64,000 bases of DNA from positions 110,190 through 174,189 of the forward strand of contig JH152850.1 of the NCBI GenBank assembly GCA_000226015.1, written 5' to 3'. The notes under the pieces are model-generated. The model ran no database searches, was not told the DNA's origin, and saw only the letters and a program-made list of their open reading frames with translations. This DNA is from Mnemiopsis leidyi. Lineage: Eukaryota; Ctenophora; Tentaculata; Lobata; Bolinopsidae. Both the position numbers and the translations under genes were made by a program. Of the stretch, positions 49,421 to 61,325 are shown in pieces; the stretch's first letter is position 1; every line of letters begins with the position of its first letter.

Positions 49421-49558
49421 AGATGAAATAAGCTAATCGATGATTTACTCAGATGATTTGCAAAAAGGTTTAGGAACAATTTTTCCAATGTCCATTAAAT
49501 CAATGAAAGTTTGCCTTTGGGGCATTGATGTTTTCACACTTTAAAGTGATATACTCAC

Positions 49559-50986
49559 CCAGAACTGAAGACATACCGATGACGGATCCTTTTAAACCTA
49601 ATGTTGAGAATATTTTAAGTCAAGCGTTATCAAATTATTGATAAAAGAGTTTTTTCCACAAGCGTTATAACAGTATAAGCTAATGAATGCTTAAATTGAA
49701 TGCTTAAATTTTGGTTTGAATACACTTTGGTTTGAATACACTTTTTGATTTAAATACACTTTTTAAATGTTTAGTCTCAACTCACATACCATTAAATGCC
49801 TTAGATTTTCTTAAGTGTGGCAAAAGCGCTTTTATTGTCCAAAAGTGTGCAATCAGGTTAACATTCATGGTCACCTGAAGTTCCTCCACGGTCGATTCTT
49901 CAATATCAAATGGATTTGCTATTGCTGAAATGATTTAATTAAATGATTAGGAGCAGTGAGAGTGAGATAGTGCAAAAGTGTCGTCAGGGCAGTCGAGAGG
50001 GGGGGGGTGGCGTCAGCACACAATATAACGTGATTGATTGTCAATTACATTATATTACATGTAATATATGATGAAATTTTGTTGAGAACAGCTCCCTGGC
50101 GATTAATGAGTCACAATCAGCACAAGAATAAATTCGGATGGATAATTTTACCAGCATTGTTGATAAGAATGTCAACACCTCCAAGTAATTTGACTACCTC
50201 TGCAGTGACAGATTCCACTTGATCCCAAGATGAAACATCGACCTTGCTGAGTATGATTTAATAGTTTAATGGTTTAATTTCAAATCTAAGGTGATATTCA
50301 TTATAGTGCTGGCAATACTTTGAAATGCAAAAATATGATATAAATTTGAGCTCCTTGCACTGAAAATATGTTTCTTCTAAATCCTATATATTCATTTTTA
50401 AGAGCGATTTGTGTCAATACTAACAAAAAATGCTTTTTTCACAAAAATTGACAATGATAACTATAAAAAATGAAGGTCTTAAATTGGTACCTACAAATAA
50501 TGTATGGGGGCTGAGGGAATTTTCATCTTCATATTCTCCATATTGGACTCATTGTTATCCCAAATCACAACTCGTGCTCCTTTTTGCAGCAAAATACCTG
50601 TCATCTGGTAAACAGGCAATAGCTCGAATAAATCATAACTACTTACTGCTTGGCTTGAGCAGCCCATTTAATAGCATTTCAAATAATTTAATGCTCAGAC
50701 AGTTTAAACCCTGAGGGTGTAACTCTCCACACTTACAGCTAGGTTGATCTTAGCTTGTCAATTTAGTAACTGTTTGTTATGAAAAATTGATAAGTGCATC
50801 TTTTCAACAGCATAGGATAGAAAATATTTGTCATCTGGCACTTACCGCTTGGCCAATTTCTCCTGCTCCTCCGGTGACCACACAAACAAGATTTTTCAAT
50901 GGTTTAGGAAACTTTGGAATAAGGAGAAGAAGTATTCGTGGTGCAGCAAAGATGATAGCAAGAAGTAAGATATACACCAAATCCAT
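49559..50986 (-). CDS. Short-chain dehydrogenase/reductase, N-terminal exons
   Basis: Five phase-consistent exons: 50846-50986, 50495-50604, 50152-50246, 49790-49924 and 49559-49597. The product starts with a hydrophobic anchor (MDLVYILLLAIIFAAPRILL), then the NAD(P)-binding motif VCVVTGGAGEIGQA (TGxxxxIG), KGARVVIWDNNES, KVDVSSWDQVESV, GGVDILINNAG (NNAG motif), VTMNVNLIAHFWTIKALLPH and GSVIGMSSVLG (catalytic Ser region). This order and the membrane anchor fit the SDR16C group (RDH10, SDR16C5, HSD17B11 relatives), which act on retinoids or steroids at the ER or lipid droplets. The exon with the catalytic YxxxK was not found at lower coordinates. A LINE ORF1 lies directly there, so the gene is truncated, or its 3' exons are farther away or unrecognised. 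Confidence 0.72.
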
Positions 50987-51002
50987 CCTTGAAAAAAAGT
51001 AA

Positions 51003-51976
51003 TTTTAATACTGTCAAAAATTTGTTTTTCTCATCTTAAAAAAAGTAAAAATAAATAATGGAAAATCAAACAACATATCATGGTTGGCTTCAAGGCACTA
51101 CATGCAATTATCAAGGTACTACATGAAATTTCTGAAGTCTGGGCGCAGGACTGTGGTGCCTAGCTACAGCGGCATAACAATAGCTAGTAGCCCCAAGCTC
51201 CGGCTTCCCCAGAGGGTGGGTCTCTTAAAATGATAGAGAAACCCTCACGTGATGCTGTCACGTGTTTCACTTGATTTGGTGATGAAGCATATTCTTAAGA
51301 GCTGCAAGTTTAAGACAAATTTTTATTGTTTTTACTTAGAATGCTCTAGCCAATTTTTCCAAAGAAGTTGAGGAAGTTTTATGCCAGTAATTGTCAAAAT
51401 AGATCGGTTAAAAAATAAATAAATAAATAAATAAATAATAGATAATGATGCCAGCATCATCACACCTACTCTCTCAAAATATCACACAATCTTTAAAATA
51501 TCAAAAAGTTCAATATACAAATTTTAATAAATGTTAACAAATTTCTTCTTAGCCACAATTGGGTTATCTTTAAGGAAACTATTATGTCTAATCTTATTTT
51601 CTAAATAATTTACACCTTCAATTCTATTTAAAACTTCGTCGGAAATTTGCCAAAAATTTCCTGGACAACGGTTAAAATCGGAAGCGATCGAAATTTAGCA
51701 AATTGTTGAAGACTTTCTACAAAAGCAGCTGCAGCAGGTTCAATTCTTTGACTTAGTCAACAAAAAGCTGTTTGATCAGCCATGAAGGAAGACGGTCAAA
51801 GCAACAACTTTATCATCTGTGGGGCAAGAGAAGAAAAACTTGGTAAAGTTGATTAAGATGAAGACAGAAGAGCTGATAATGTTGTGGATACAAAAATCCA
51901 CTATACAATGAGCTTGTGAGCTCCCCAGGCCTTTGATTAATATTGTGGTTTCTAGAAAAGGTTCTCAGAGAGTTGT
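51003..51976. other. Upstream flank of the reductase gene, no coding seen
   Basis: Contains a short (aaat)n run near 51417. The open frame at 51813-52115 (minus) overlaps the inverted-repeat element and is not supported. Confidence 0.45.
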
Positions 51977-52456
51977 TTGACTTTGTCCGACCCTCATTCG
52001 AAGCGAATAGAGGCGAATAAAATGACGGGAGGGTGCGCGCTGCTGTACAACTCAGAGAGATGACACTGCCATGTAGAGGCAAAGCTAGACCTACAAAGGT
52101 GACTCTTGCCAGCACAGAAGCCTAGCAATTAAGATCCGCCGGTATTTAGTAATTCGAAAATTTTGATTTTAACAGACATGATATAATTATTTGTCGCGGT
52201 GATACCCGACTCACGCAGCTAGACGGATATAATCTCGTCAAATAATTATAAGCGCAAAGCAAAAGGGCTTCAGTTACAAGTTAGTTGGAGCAATCATATT
52301 CTTTAACATGATTCGTCAGACGTTACCTGGCCTGACCTGCTGCCGCGAAACACGCGGCGCAGCAGCAAAGCATGATTAATTTAATTATTTGCTTCAACTC
52401 TTGTACGGCAGCGCGCCGCGCACCCTCCTGTCAATGAGGGTCGGACAAAGTCAAAA
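51977..52456. mobile_element. Inverted-repeat element with GC-rich arms
   Basis: Left arm tttgactttgtccgaccctc at (51977) is matched by atgagggtcggacaaagtcaaa ending at 52456. Next to it, gacgggagggtgcgcgc on the left pairs with gcgcgcaccctcctgtc on the right. The inside holds a gacggatataatctcgtca word, suggesting another element inserted in it. No transposase frame is seen, so it is likely non-autonomous. Confidence 0.65.
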
Positions 52457-52472
52457 AATTCAACCTGAGCCT

Positions 52473-52612
52473 TGCTAAACCAGTGTTACCCATACGTGTG
52501 CGCGCGCGGCTCCAAATTCGGACAGGTCACAAGCTTGCTCACACCTGACGATCTGTTCGAATTTGGACATTGGACCCGCGCGCACACGTATGAGCTATAC
52601 TGGTTTAGCAAA
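52473..52612. mobile_element. Second inverted-repeat element, about 140 bp
   Basis: gctaaaccagtgttacccat acgtgtgcgcgcgcgg at the left is mirrored by ccgcgcgcacacgtatgagc tatactggtttagc at the right, with an inner pair tccaaattcgga / tcgaatttgga. The whole block folds into one imperfect hairpin with GC-rich stems, as in a small foldback element. Confidence 0.75.
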
Positions 52613-54463
52613 CCCTAGTCCTAATTTGCAAAACTGCGCGTGTCTAGCCAACAAAGCAGCGCACGGGTGCCGAAGCTGGAAGCGCGCGGCCACGCCGCCG
52701 CGCGCTTCGCGCGCGCCGGTTGTCGAGATGTTACCCGACCCGCGCGCGGCTCGCAGTTTTCTGCTCTCCTAACGTTTCGTTAGAACGTTAGACGGATATC
52801 ATCTCGTCAAGCGCGCCGGAGGCTGCCGCTTCGCGGCAGCAGGGCTATGCAACGTGTAGCAAGGTGCATTTGGTTAGGTTATACCGTTGTACTATCAACT
52901 ATACGTGAAAGATTGAAAAAGAAGCGTGCGCGCGGACAACGCAAAAACATTTTTCAGATAATAGTTCGCACGCTCACACGCTGCCTACCGTTCTTATCTA
53001 CTTTGACTTTGAGCTGCGAGAATCGGGTTTAATTCCATTTCGTCAGTTTACTTTACTACTATTTCTATGCAATGCCAATACTCAACTGCACGGCACTGGA
53101 AGAAAAAATAAAAATCTTAATTGCATATGTATAAGGTAAAGAAAATTATTGAAATCAACAAAATCATATTCATATCGTCACGAAGATAATGTACAATTTT
53201 CAAAAATAAAATGTAAAACCAATTTCTATAAATTTGACAACATTTCCTCTTTCCATTTCACAAAATAACAGTTGCCATGACACATGAATTGCTAGACTTA
53301 CTAGACTTACGGGCGCATAAATTCCTGCTTTAATACTATATCATTATCATGGTGGCATTTCAGTATGTAAATCAAAAATGAAACTTCTATAGAATTCCAT
53401 GCCGATCCAGTTGCACCACTAATTATAGGAAATAATGAATCCCACTAAAACACAAATCATAGTCATTTCGAGACAAAGGTATTCACAATTATTCCAGATG
53501 TACAACGTACACCTAAGGTCGCTACAATAATCCCAAACACAATTTTCAAATTTGACAAAGGCCTCGATCAAGGGACGGGAAGAAAGTTTCCCGCACGTGT
53601 AACTATAAACTCTAGATCATGATCTCAAAAATGTTAACTATCGCGAATATATTTACTGCATAGTTTAAACCTACAGGTTTTTCTCACAATGGTGCTATCC
53701 TATAATCGTAATTGTGAATAGTTCAAGTTGAGGACAAAACTTTAGGAAAATTATCCGAAATGCAGAAAATCAACGACTTAAGAAAGGAACGTCTGAATTT
53801 CCCTAAAATATTATTTCTGGGCACACTCATTAAAATGATACACGTTTGCATAAATACGTTTTCTATTCAATCTGTTTGCCTGTAGTTCGCGATAAGGCTT
53901 ACTTAGACACACAAAAATGTGTGTGATTAAATAACTGGCCCAATCTAAATCATGACAGAAGAGCTAAAATCAAAACGATCAAAATATGATCTAAATCATT
54001 TCAAAACCTTAGAATCGCCGGGTTTTTCAAAGTAGAAGTTAAAAAAGGGTAAAATTAAAATAACCGAAAGTTTAATTCGCTTGAAACGGTGTAAATGTAA
54101 TTACAATCAAGTTAACTAAAATCAAGTTGATAACACTTATTTTCAACTAGCTATTCTTAACGGCAGCAAGCGCGTGCGAACAACAAAACGCACGTGCACT
54201 TTCTTAGTGACAAGGACGCGATGATCCGCTGACGGTTATTCAGCTCTAATCGCACAGTCGGTGTCGTATTATAACAACAACTTGGGATCAACGGATATAA
54301 ATTCTTTGTACCATGTTCAGTCGAGCAAAAACAAAATCAACAAACTCGAACAAGCTCAGCAAAAATATAAGGAAAACTTACAAAAGTCGGCCCAGTTAAA
54401 CAACATAGGACTTCTTATCATTGACGCACATAACTACACCAACACACCAACACACGGACTCGC
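52613..54463. other. Intergenic sequence, GC-rich then AT-rich
   Basis: 52620-52850 is unusually GC-rich, with cgccgcgcgcttcgcgcgcg-type short palindromes. 52790-53040 is bounded by agacggatatcatctcgtca and gagctgcgagaatcgggttt, the same end words seen near 37.5-38.6 kb. The rest is AT-rich with no gene seen. The open frame at 54261-54542 (plus) is unsupported. Confidence 0.5.
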
Positions 54464-57400
54464 TCAGTTCCTTGCGACGAAACTCAGCAGGATTTTTCGG
54501 GCCATCTCCTCATTTTCCCCCACAATGTCTACTGCACGCTGAACGTCAGTCTCCCGGAATCCCTCCGCAAGCAGTTTCTCCTTTGTCGTCAGGGGAGTGG
54601 CCGGTGACGACATGTTTGACGACACGTTTCCGGTTTGATTCTCGTAGATGTCGTCCCCGGTCGGGGGATGGTCCTCTCGGTCGAACAGAGACTGGTCCGG
54701 GTCGTACAAGGAGGTGGGACGGAGGGCAATGTTGAGAAGGGGCGAGGTGGACTTCCCACCCGGCATTGGTGACGTCAGAGTCTGCTTTGTGACGTCATCG
54801 CTCGGCGGCGGCGGTGGTGGTGGTTGGGAGTCGACGTTGCAATAAAGGTCGTTGTTTTCTGTTATCTTGGGGAGGGTTTCGTCGAAGTGACCTAAAATGG
54901 AGGGAGATGATTTATAACGGGTTGCAAACAAAACCTTCACAACTTCTGGCTAAGTTGCGTTCTCAAAACTTGCACTGAGGACTCATAATGGGAAGTCAAA
55001 CCCCAAATATGCACACGTGATCATACTTTAGTCACGTGATCCAACTTACCGACATCCCAGGGGCTGGGAGCGACTGCGAAGAGGTCACTGTCCGCGAGAG
55101 GACCTCTGTGGGTTCCACCGTTCATGTGATCCTCATGTCCGATATTATCGTACGTTTCCTCCGACTGTATCTGGAACAGTTGAGATAAGGTAAAGAAACT
55201 GCTATGTTTCAGGGTTACTGGTTTTAACGTGCTTAAAATGAGATCATTCAATGCAGCCCAATAAAGTCACGGTAATATTACATAAGTGAAAAATCAAAAA
55301 TGTCACAGAAGAATCACAACTTAAGAGAAGTAAATTTTGTAATTGTCCTGTAAAATAAAAGTTGCGTTGTTGGAAGTCTGTCGATAGATGCTAAAAGTCA
55401 TGCTAAAAGTCATGCTGCAAATGTCCTATGTCGACATTGTATCATGCAAGGGAACGTAATAGTATATTCATGCTAATCACATTCCAATTTTGAGATGTTA
55501 TCTTTAACAAAATTATTTTTTCAAGATTAAATGCCAGATTTTAATTCCAATTACCACTTTACAATCAGGCAATTTAAGTTACCTCAATGGAATGGACCTT
55601 AATGTCGCCATCTTGTGAGTCAGAACTGTTCGCTATGACAACCTGACACAAAGATATAACACAAAATGTAATATCTCCCCAATATTACAAATATATTACA
55701 TACACATCCAGTCGAATTACAACCAGTTACGAGTACTGGCAATCTCCGAACATTCTTGTCATTCAGCTGGAATATTAGTAGCTACCACGTGACGCATTTC
55801 TCAAATTCTATAGGCCAGGCAACTCACTCCATAATTTTCTCACTGCTCACATCTTTCTCGCAGATTCGCAACACTTTTCTCTACCTCTTACTATTCGAAA
55901 ATATTTGTATGTTTGGGAACATGCTCAAATCGTTATCATGCAGGGATTAAAGAATACTACTTAATGAGGAATACTGCTGTTGTACAATTAAATATCAGTC
56001 ATAACTCAGATTGTTGCGATTCGCCACAGTATCAATGTATTTAAATGTGTTTCGATCTTAAAATAAATTTTTTATCTAAACATAAATTGTAACAATTTTG
56101 TTGAATTTTTTCATAGGATAAATCTTTTAAATTCGCGTTAAACTGTGAATAACATAAGACGTTTTACAGGACACATCACGCGCCGACAGAGGCCACTGGG
56201 CGATTTATATGCCGGCACACAATCGGTCCGATTTAAACGTCCTATGTTGTTCACAGTATCACCCATGCTTGTTTTTCACGGTAAATCGTGAGGTCTGGTT
56301 AACTAAAGTATAACAACAACTTTCACACGTGACACCATGAGCATTCACACGTGACCACAAAGGCTTCAACACGTGACTGAAAACAGTACACATGCTCATT
56401 GCTTTCTACCTCGGCAAATATTGTCGTTCGTTTGTCGGAAGGAACTGTTATTATGTTGTCAGTGTATTCTGCAATTCGATGTCCATGGTACTCCACCTTT
56501 CAAAAGTCATAATTTCATTGGTCATCAGAATTTTTGGGGAGAATTCGTAAATAATTTCCATATTGATTGACCAATATGAAACCAGAGACGGCCTATCAAT
56601 TTCGTGAAACGAAGTCACAACTAGAAAAGATTTTCGACTCCTCCCCAAGAATTCTAACGTCCATTTCTAGACGTCTTTTTCTAGAATTGTTTATTAAAAG
56701 CGTAGATAAGAGTTTAAATTAAGTCTATCGTATAATAAGAATGGTTGTAAGGGGAGCCAACAGAGTAGCTAGCCGTCAGCTACATTTAAGCTTCAGCTCA
56801 ATGATTTAGCTGTTTATTTCTGCTAAATATTACGACATAGCACGAAAGAGCAACTTATTACTTTATAGTTTTTCAAAGACGTTTACTCACGTTTGCATAG
56901 TTCGTCATCCGCTTTTCAGCCGCATCTGAAAGAATGTACATTTACCATACCACTAATATAATACATGCGACAAAATTACAAACGAAAGAAATTTAGGTTG
57001 ACATAAATGTTATACGAACTCCACTAGTATCAGCAGCTTATTTTTCATTCTGACAGATTAAATCATTGAGCAAAATACCATTCGAAAGAATTCTTAATTG
57101 CCATTCAAAGATATCGTATTTGCCGCAAATTTAAGCGTAGCAATTCGTTATATAATCATTCTTTCAATCTCCTCAAATAAAGAAGTTTAAAAGTAAAGTA
57201 AGTATTTTAGTTAATGGCTCGTGATTTCCTATCATGTACCATATCTTAGTACAGCCCACAAAGCTTCAGCAAGCAAATCACGGATATCATCTATTCATAC
57301 GCAGTTATTGGAATTTAAGTATCCAGCACATTCTGAGAGAACAGAAGTGACACTTTCCAGTTACTATAAATCTAGAAATACATCTTTATCACTTGTCAGC

Positions 57401-60331
57401 AAGGCAGGTGTGTGAGCTAAGTTTAAGAAGCTTTAGGTTTTAGCCTAGAATTGCAAAGTAAAGGAAGCGCCGGAAACAGAAGTTTTCAGAGCTAAAATTA
57501 CTACTTCAAGCGCAAGATGCGGCAGGAGCTAGAGCAAGGTAACCTTCACTTTTTCCATCTTCTTTCGGCAACTCAGCCGTTCCAGCCGGACACTCTTCTT
57601 TAATATCTCCCTCAACTTCTTCAAAAAACACTTCATCCTCAAGTTCGACCTGACTGTCGGATACCACACTCCCCGGTACCAGACTGCTACCCTCCATAGT
57701 GCTGGCTCTACTGGTTGTATTTCCTGCTGAGCTGGACTCCTCACTTCCACTCGCGTCCACATCAAACTCCACCTCTTCAGGAAGCATACCTCGCAGTGAG
57801 TCTGATCTAATGAAGGCAGCAACGTTCAGGCCAGATCTGCTGACTGGGATTTCTTCTTCTGTCTCGTATATGATGACGTGGTCTTCTTCGATAGATTTGG
57901 GGAGGGTGCCGGGGATCGGGGCAGAGGGAAGCGGGGGCGGAATAGAGGGGTCTCCAGGGGGAAGGGTGCCGGGGATCGGGGCAGAGGGAAGTGGGGGCGG
58001 AATAGAAGAGTCTCCAGGAGGAAGAGTGATGTGGAGAGGGGGTGGCATGGTGGTGGGTGGTAGGGAAGAAGGAAGAGGGGGAGGAAGATTGGGCCCTCTT
58101 CTTGGAAGGGTGGACAGAGGGGGAGGGGGCGGAGCGGAGCTGCTGTTTCCTGCTAACGTTCCGTACAACATGGAAGAAGAGGGTGGTAAAGTAGGGGGAG
58201 GGGCGGAGGGGGGAAGTGGAGGAGGCACTGTCCCGAACGGTATGTTTTGGGTTTGTCTGGCGGGTAAAGGAGGGGGGTTGGTGCTCGGAATAGGGGACGC
58301 AGGAAGGGGTGGCGGCTGGGAGCCCAGACGGGAAATGGTTTTCTGAGTTTCCATCACTTCTCGAACCTTCTTAGGTAGCTTGCTATCCTTTGCTGATAGT
58401 CCCAACACAGACATCGCGTCCTCCCGGATTTTAATCTCTTTCTGGCTTAGTTCTGTCCTCTTGACCTTTTCTCTGGGCGACCTTGGAGGTCGAAGCGGCG
58501 TTTTCTTGCTACTAGGCGAATCTCGACCATCATCTCCAAGTCCCAAACTCTGCAAAACTTCTTGCTTATTCTCCTCGCCATCCTTCTTAGCTTTCTTCTC
58601 CTCCTTCGTTTTCTTCTTCGGTTTCGGGGACGGTTTGGGGGACTTAGCAACAGACCCAGACAAACCGATGGCACTGAGCGCCTCATCACGGTGACCCAGG
58701 TCACGTGACGTCATGTCGAGATCGTGTGACGTCTGGTCACGTGGTATAGGAGGAAGAGGGACGTCCGGTGAGAGGTGTTCTCCGCCTGGTAGGAGGTTAC
58801 TTTAACAATAACTCATTTGTCTTAGCTCCTCGGACAGCCTCATTTTGTGGGACCTTACTGAACAGTCTGGTTAAAGCACTGTAACTCCTTAAGTATCGTG
58901 AGGGATATTTAGACTACATATTTCTAGACGGATTTTTACATATTTCTACATGTATTTTTACATATTTCTACATAAGACGGGGAAATTAATTCAACTTACG
59001 AGTGGTTGGTAAATGAAGGAAATGTCACTGCAATGCAGCCTTGTCACCACAATATATAATTGATTAATGACGTTTCATGAACTACGTTTCATGAATACTA
59101 TAATTATCTGCTACCCTACCAAGCAGCTCTAGATTTGAAACACACCAAAACAAGATTGAGATGTTAGAAAAAACAGGCAGACAAAACGCGACGAAAACAG
59201 TTCACAAAATTATAAATTCTGGACAACATTGAGGGAGCACAACGTTTTTACTTTAACTACCTTCATAAGGAGTAACGTGTATAGACACAAACACACACAC
59301 TACGTTATATGAGGCCAGCTGGCACCGTTTAAAACACATCATAGTACTGCTCTAGACTTCCACAGAACACGATAATATACACGATTATACAATTATATAC
59401 AGATATACAATAATATACACAATTATACAATTATATACACGATTATACAATTATATACACGATAATATACACGATAATATACACGATTATACAATTATAT
59501 ACACGATTATACAATTATATACACGATTATACAATTATATACACGATTATACAATAATATACACGATAATATACACGATAATATACACGATTGTCGATTA
59601 TACAATAATATACACGATAATATACACGATAATATACACGATTATACACTTATATACAGATATGTGAAGTATACGCTATACATATACTCTATGCAGTATA
59701 CGCTATACAGCATATACAGATATTCAAATCACACTGAAAAAAAACACAAAACCATCACCTGGCATAGTCAGTCCATTGTCAGTCAGTTCGTCAACATACG
59801 GTCTAAAGATGTTAGCTACCCTGTCATAGAGCGGGTCTGATTCGGAATCAGGAGACTCCAGTGCTCCCTCTCCGTCCCCCGGCCCCTCTTCCCCTGAGAC
59901 TGCTCTAGTATCCCCCAACCCTCTCTCTGGGGCCCGGTCCTCAGCAAGGCAATCAAACCCAGTACTTTGTTCGTCAAACAGAGACGTTCTAGATGTTGAG
60001 TGGAGAGAAAATCCCAGAGGTTCCAAGCAGAAAGAAGAGCCTGTGTTATCTTTATCTTCCAGTCCGTCTGTTCGTTTGTTTGTCACTTCGTCTGTCACGT
60101 TGTTCTCATACAACATGTCAGACTGTTTCTTGTTCATGTACAAACTATCCCCGGATAGATTGTTCCCTCCCTCCGACAAACGCCTGTTAGAGTAGGTCGG
60201 AACTTCCTCCTCATCAAACAGAGACGGAGTGAGGGAGAAGGCGGGGACACAAAAGGAGCGACGTTGAGATGAGGCGCTGGGAGGGACGGGGGAGGGGCCG
60301 GGAACAAAGAGATTTAGTTCCGTACCTCGGG
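54464..60331 (-). CDS. CBL: Cbl-like E3 ubiquitin ligase, C-terminal tail with UBA (partial)
   Basis: Six phase-consistent exons: 59759-60331, 57544-58785, 56891-56925, 55583-55642, 55050-55170 and 54464-54891, about 819 residues. The end is a UBA domain, TTKEKLLAEGFRETDVQRAV, then EEMARKILLSFV, which resembles the UBA of c-Cbl more than others I know. Cbl proteins attach ubiquitin to activated tyrosine kinases. Their tail recruits SH2 and SH3 proteins, and here it holds TPLRPPRSPRE (two overlapping PxxxPR motifs, the CIN85/CD2AP type), long polyproline stretches and many Y-x-N sites (YSNR, YMNK, YENN, YANV, YDNI, YCNV, YENQ). The N-terminal phosphotyrosine-binding region and RING are not in the window; the first exon seen opens mid-protein at phase 1, so the gene continues beyond 60331. 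ACK1/TNK2, also with a UBA tail, is the main alternative. Confidence 0.68.
57895..58025 (-). repeat. In-frame 60-bp coding duplication in the proline-rich region
   Basis: Two adjacent copies of a 60-bp unit encode PPGDPSIPPPLPSAPIPGTL-type sequence in the second exon of the Cbl-like gene, with a related third, partial copy just before. The frame is kept. Confidence 0.9.
59380..59660. repeat. AT-rich tandem repeat in a Cbl intron
   Basis: Mixed units atatacacgattatacaatt and atatacacgata recur for about 270 bp in the intron between the first two exons seen of the Cbl-like gene. Confidence 0.9.
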
Positions 60332-60665
60332 CTGGGGTAGTGTAAGTTAGTCGAGATCAGTTTATAGTTCATTAAAGTTAGTTCGTTATTAATGAGTCAA
60401 TGAGTCAATTTGGTTAGTCAATTAATTAGTTAATAAGTCAAGAAATAGGTACAAGTATGCACTGTATATTATAAGTCGATCAGCTGATTGTCCAATACAG
60501 TAATCAAATACTAGTGAATTATGTTTGCTAGAAGGATGGATGAATGCTAAATTTGAGATCAAGAACATTATCAAGGAGTTAAGCAACTACGCTTATTGAC
60601 AATTTGGCATAATTCAGGGTGTCTAGTTAAAAATTTAATGGTGAATAAATTTTGGCCATTGTCCA
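60332..60665. other. Intronic or intergenic AT-rich sequence
   Basis: No gene or strong signal seen; short gagtcaatgagtcaat-type repeats occur near 60390. Confidence 0.5.
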
Positions 60666-60671
60666 ATTCTT

Positions 60672-60860
60672 CACGGCTAGGTAGCAAAGTTGGTTAGAAT
60701 GTCTGTTGAGTAATCGAGAGGTTTTGAGTTCGAATCCCGGTGCTTCCTAGTCGATGGGCGAGCGTCGTGGACAGTCGTCGGATCTATGCAGCCTCACGGT
60801 CCACCCAGCCGAATGCTTGGTGTTGAAATTTTTGACGGTCGGGGTTCTGCGAATGATCTG
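60672..60860 (+). mobile_element. tRNA-derived SINE
   Basis: A polymerase III box A, tagcaaagttgg (60682-60693), fits TRGCNNAGYNGG exactly. A box B with gttcgaatccc follows about 35 bp later. Arms are tRNA-like but with mismatches in the T stem, so a functional tRNA is unlikely. The body continues with gatgggcgagcgtcgtggac and further non-tRNA sequence. The 3' limit is not defined. Confidence 0.65.
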
Positions 60861-61325
60861 ACTACGATTTCAATTTCAAAATTGCCATGGCAGTTGAGTC
60901 AGTGGTTTATCTCTCCCATATTACAATTTAATTTTTTGGTGAAGCGACTAGTTAATTTTAAATGGGCACCCCAAACCAATCTAAAGATTAAGGAAACTAT
61001 TTCGTTTTTATGATATTAACAGAGAATTAGAACCGTTCATGACCATGATGGAATTTTTTCGACTTATGAAAAGAAGGGACGAGCATTAAGTTATAAACTA
61101 AGGCTTTTGCATTTACACATTGCTTGTCGCAGAGATTTATTTTTTAAGTACCCCATACCAGACCTCTGTAGAAGCAGCACCTGGTTTAGCTCACAATACA
61201 ATTACTGCTATCATCTAAACATAACAGAGGAGTTGATTCTACACTTGAACATGTCTCTTTGGTCTTGCTTGTAAAACTCACCAGCTAATACGTTCTATGT
61301 GATACTTTGCGAAAGATAAGAGATT

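Noticed and set aside
57699-58346. Glycine-rich plus-strand ORF of 215 codons
   Set aside because: It is the antisense shadow of the proline-rich Cbl-like exon, which has consistent splice phases and a UBA-containing continuation.
60672-60750. A functional tRNA gene
   Set aside because: Boxes A and B are present, but the T stem and acceptor pairing are imperfect and a non-tRNA body follows, so a SINE is more likely.
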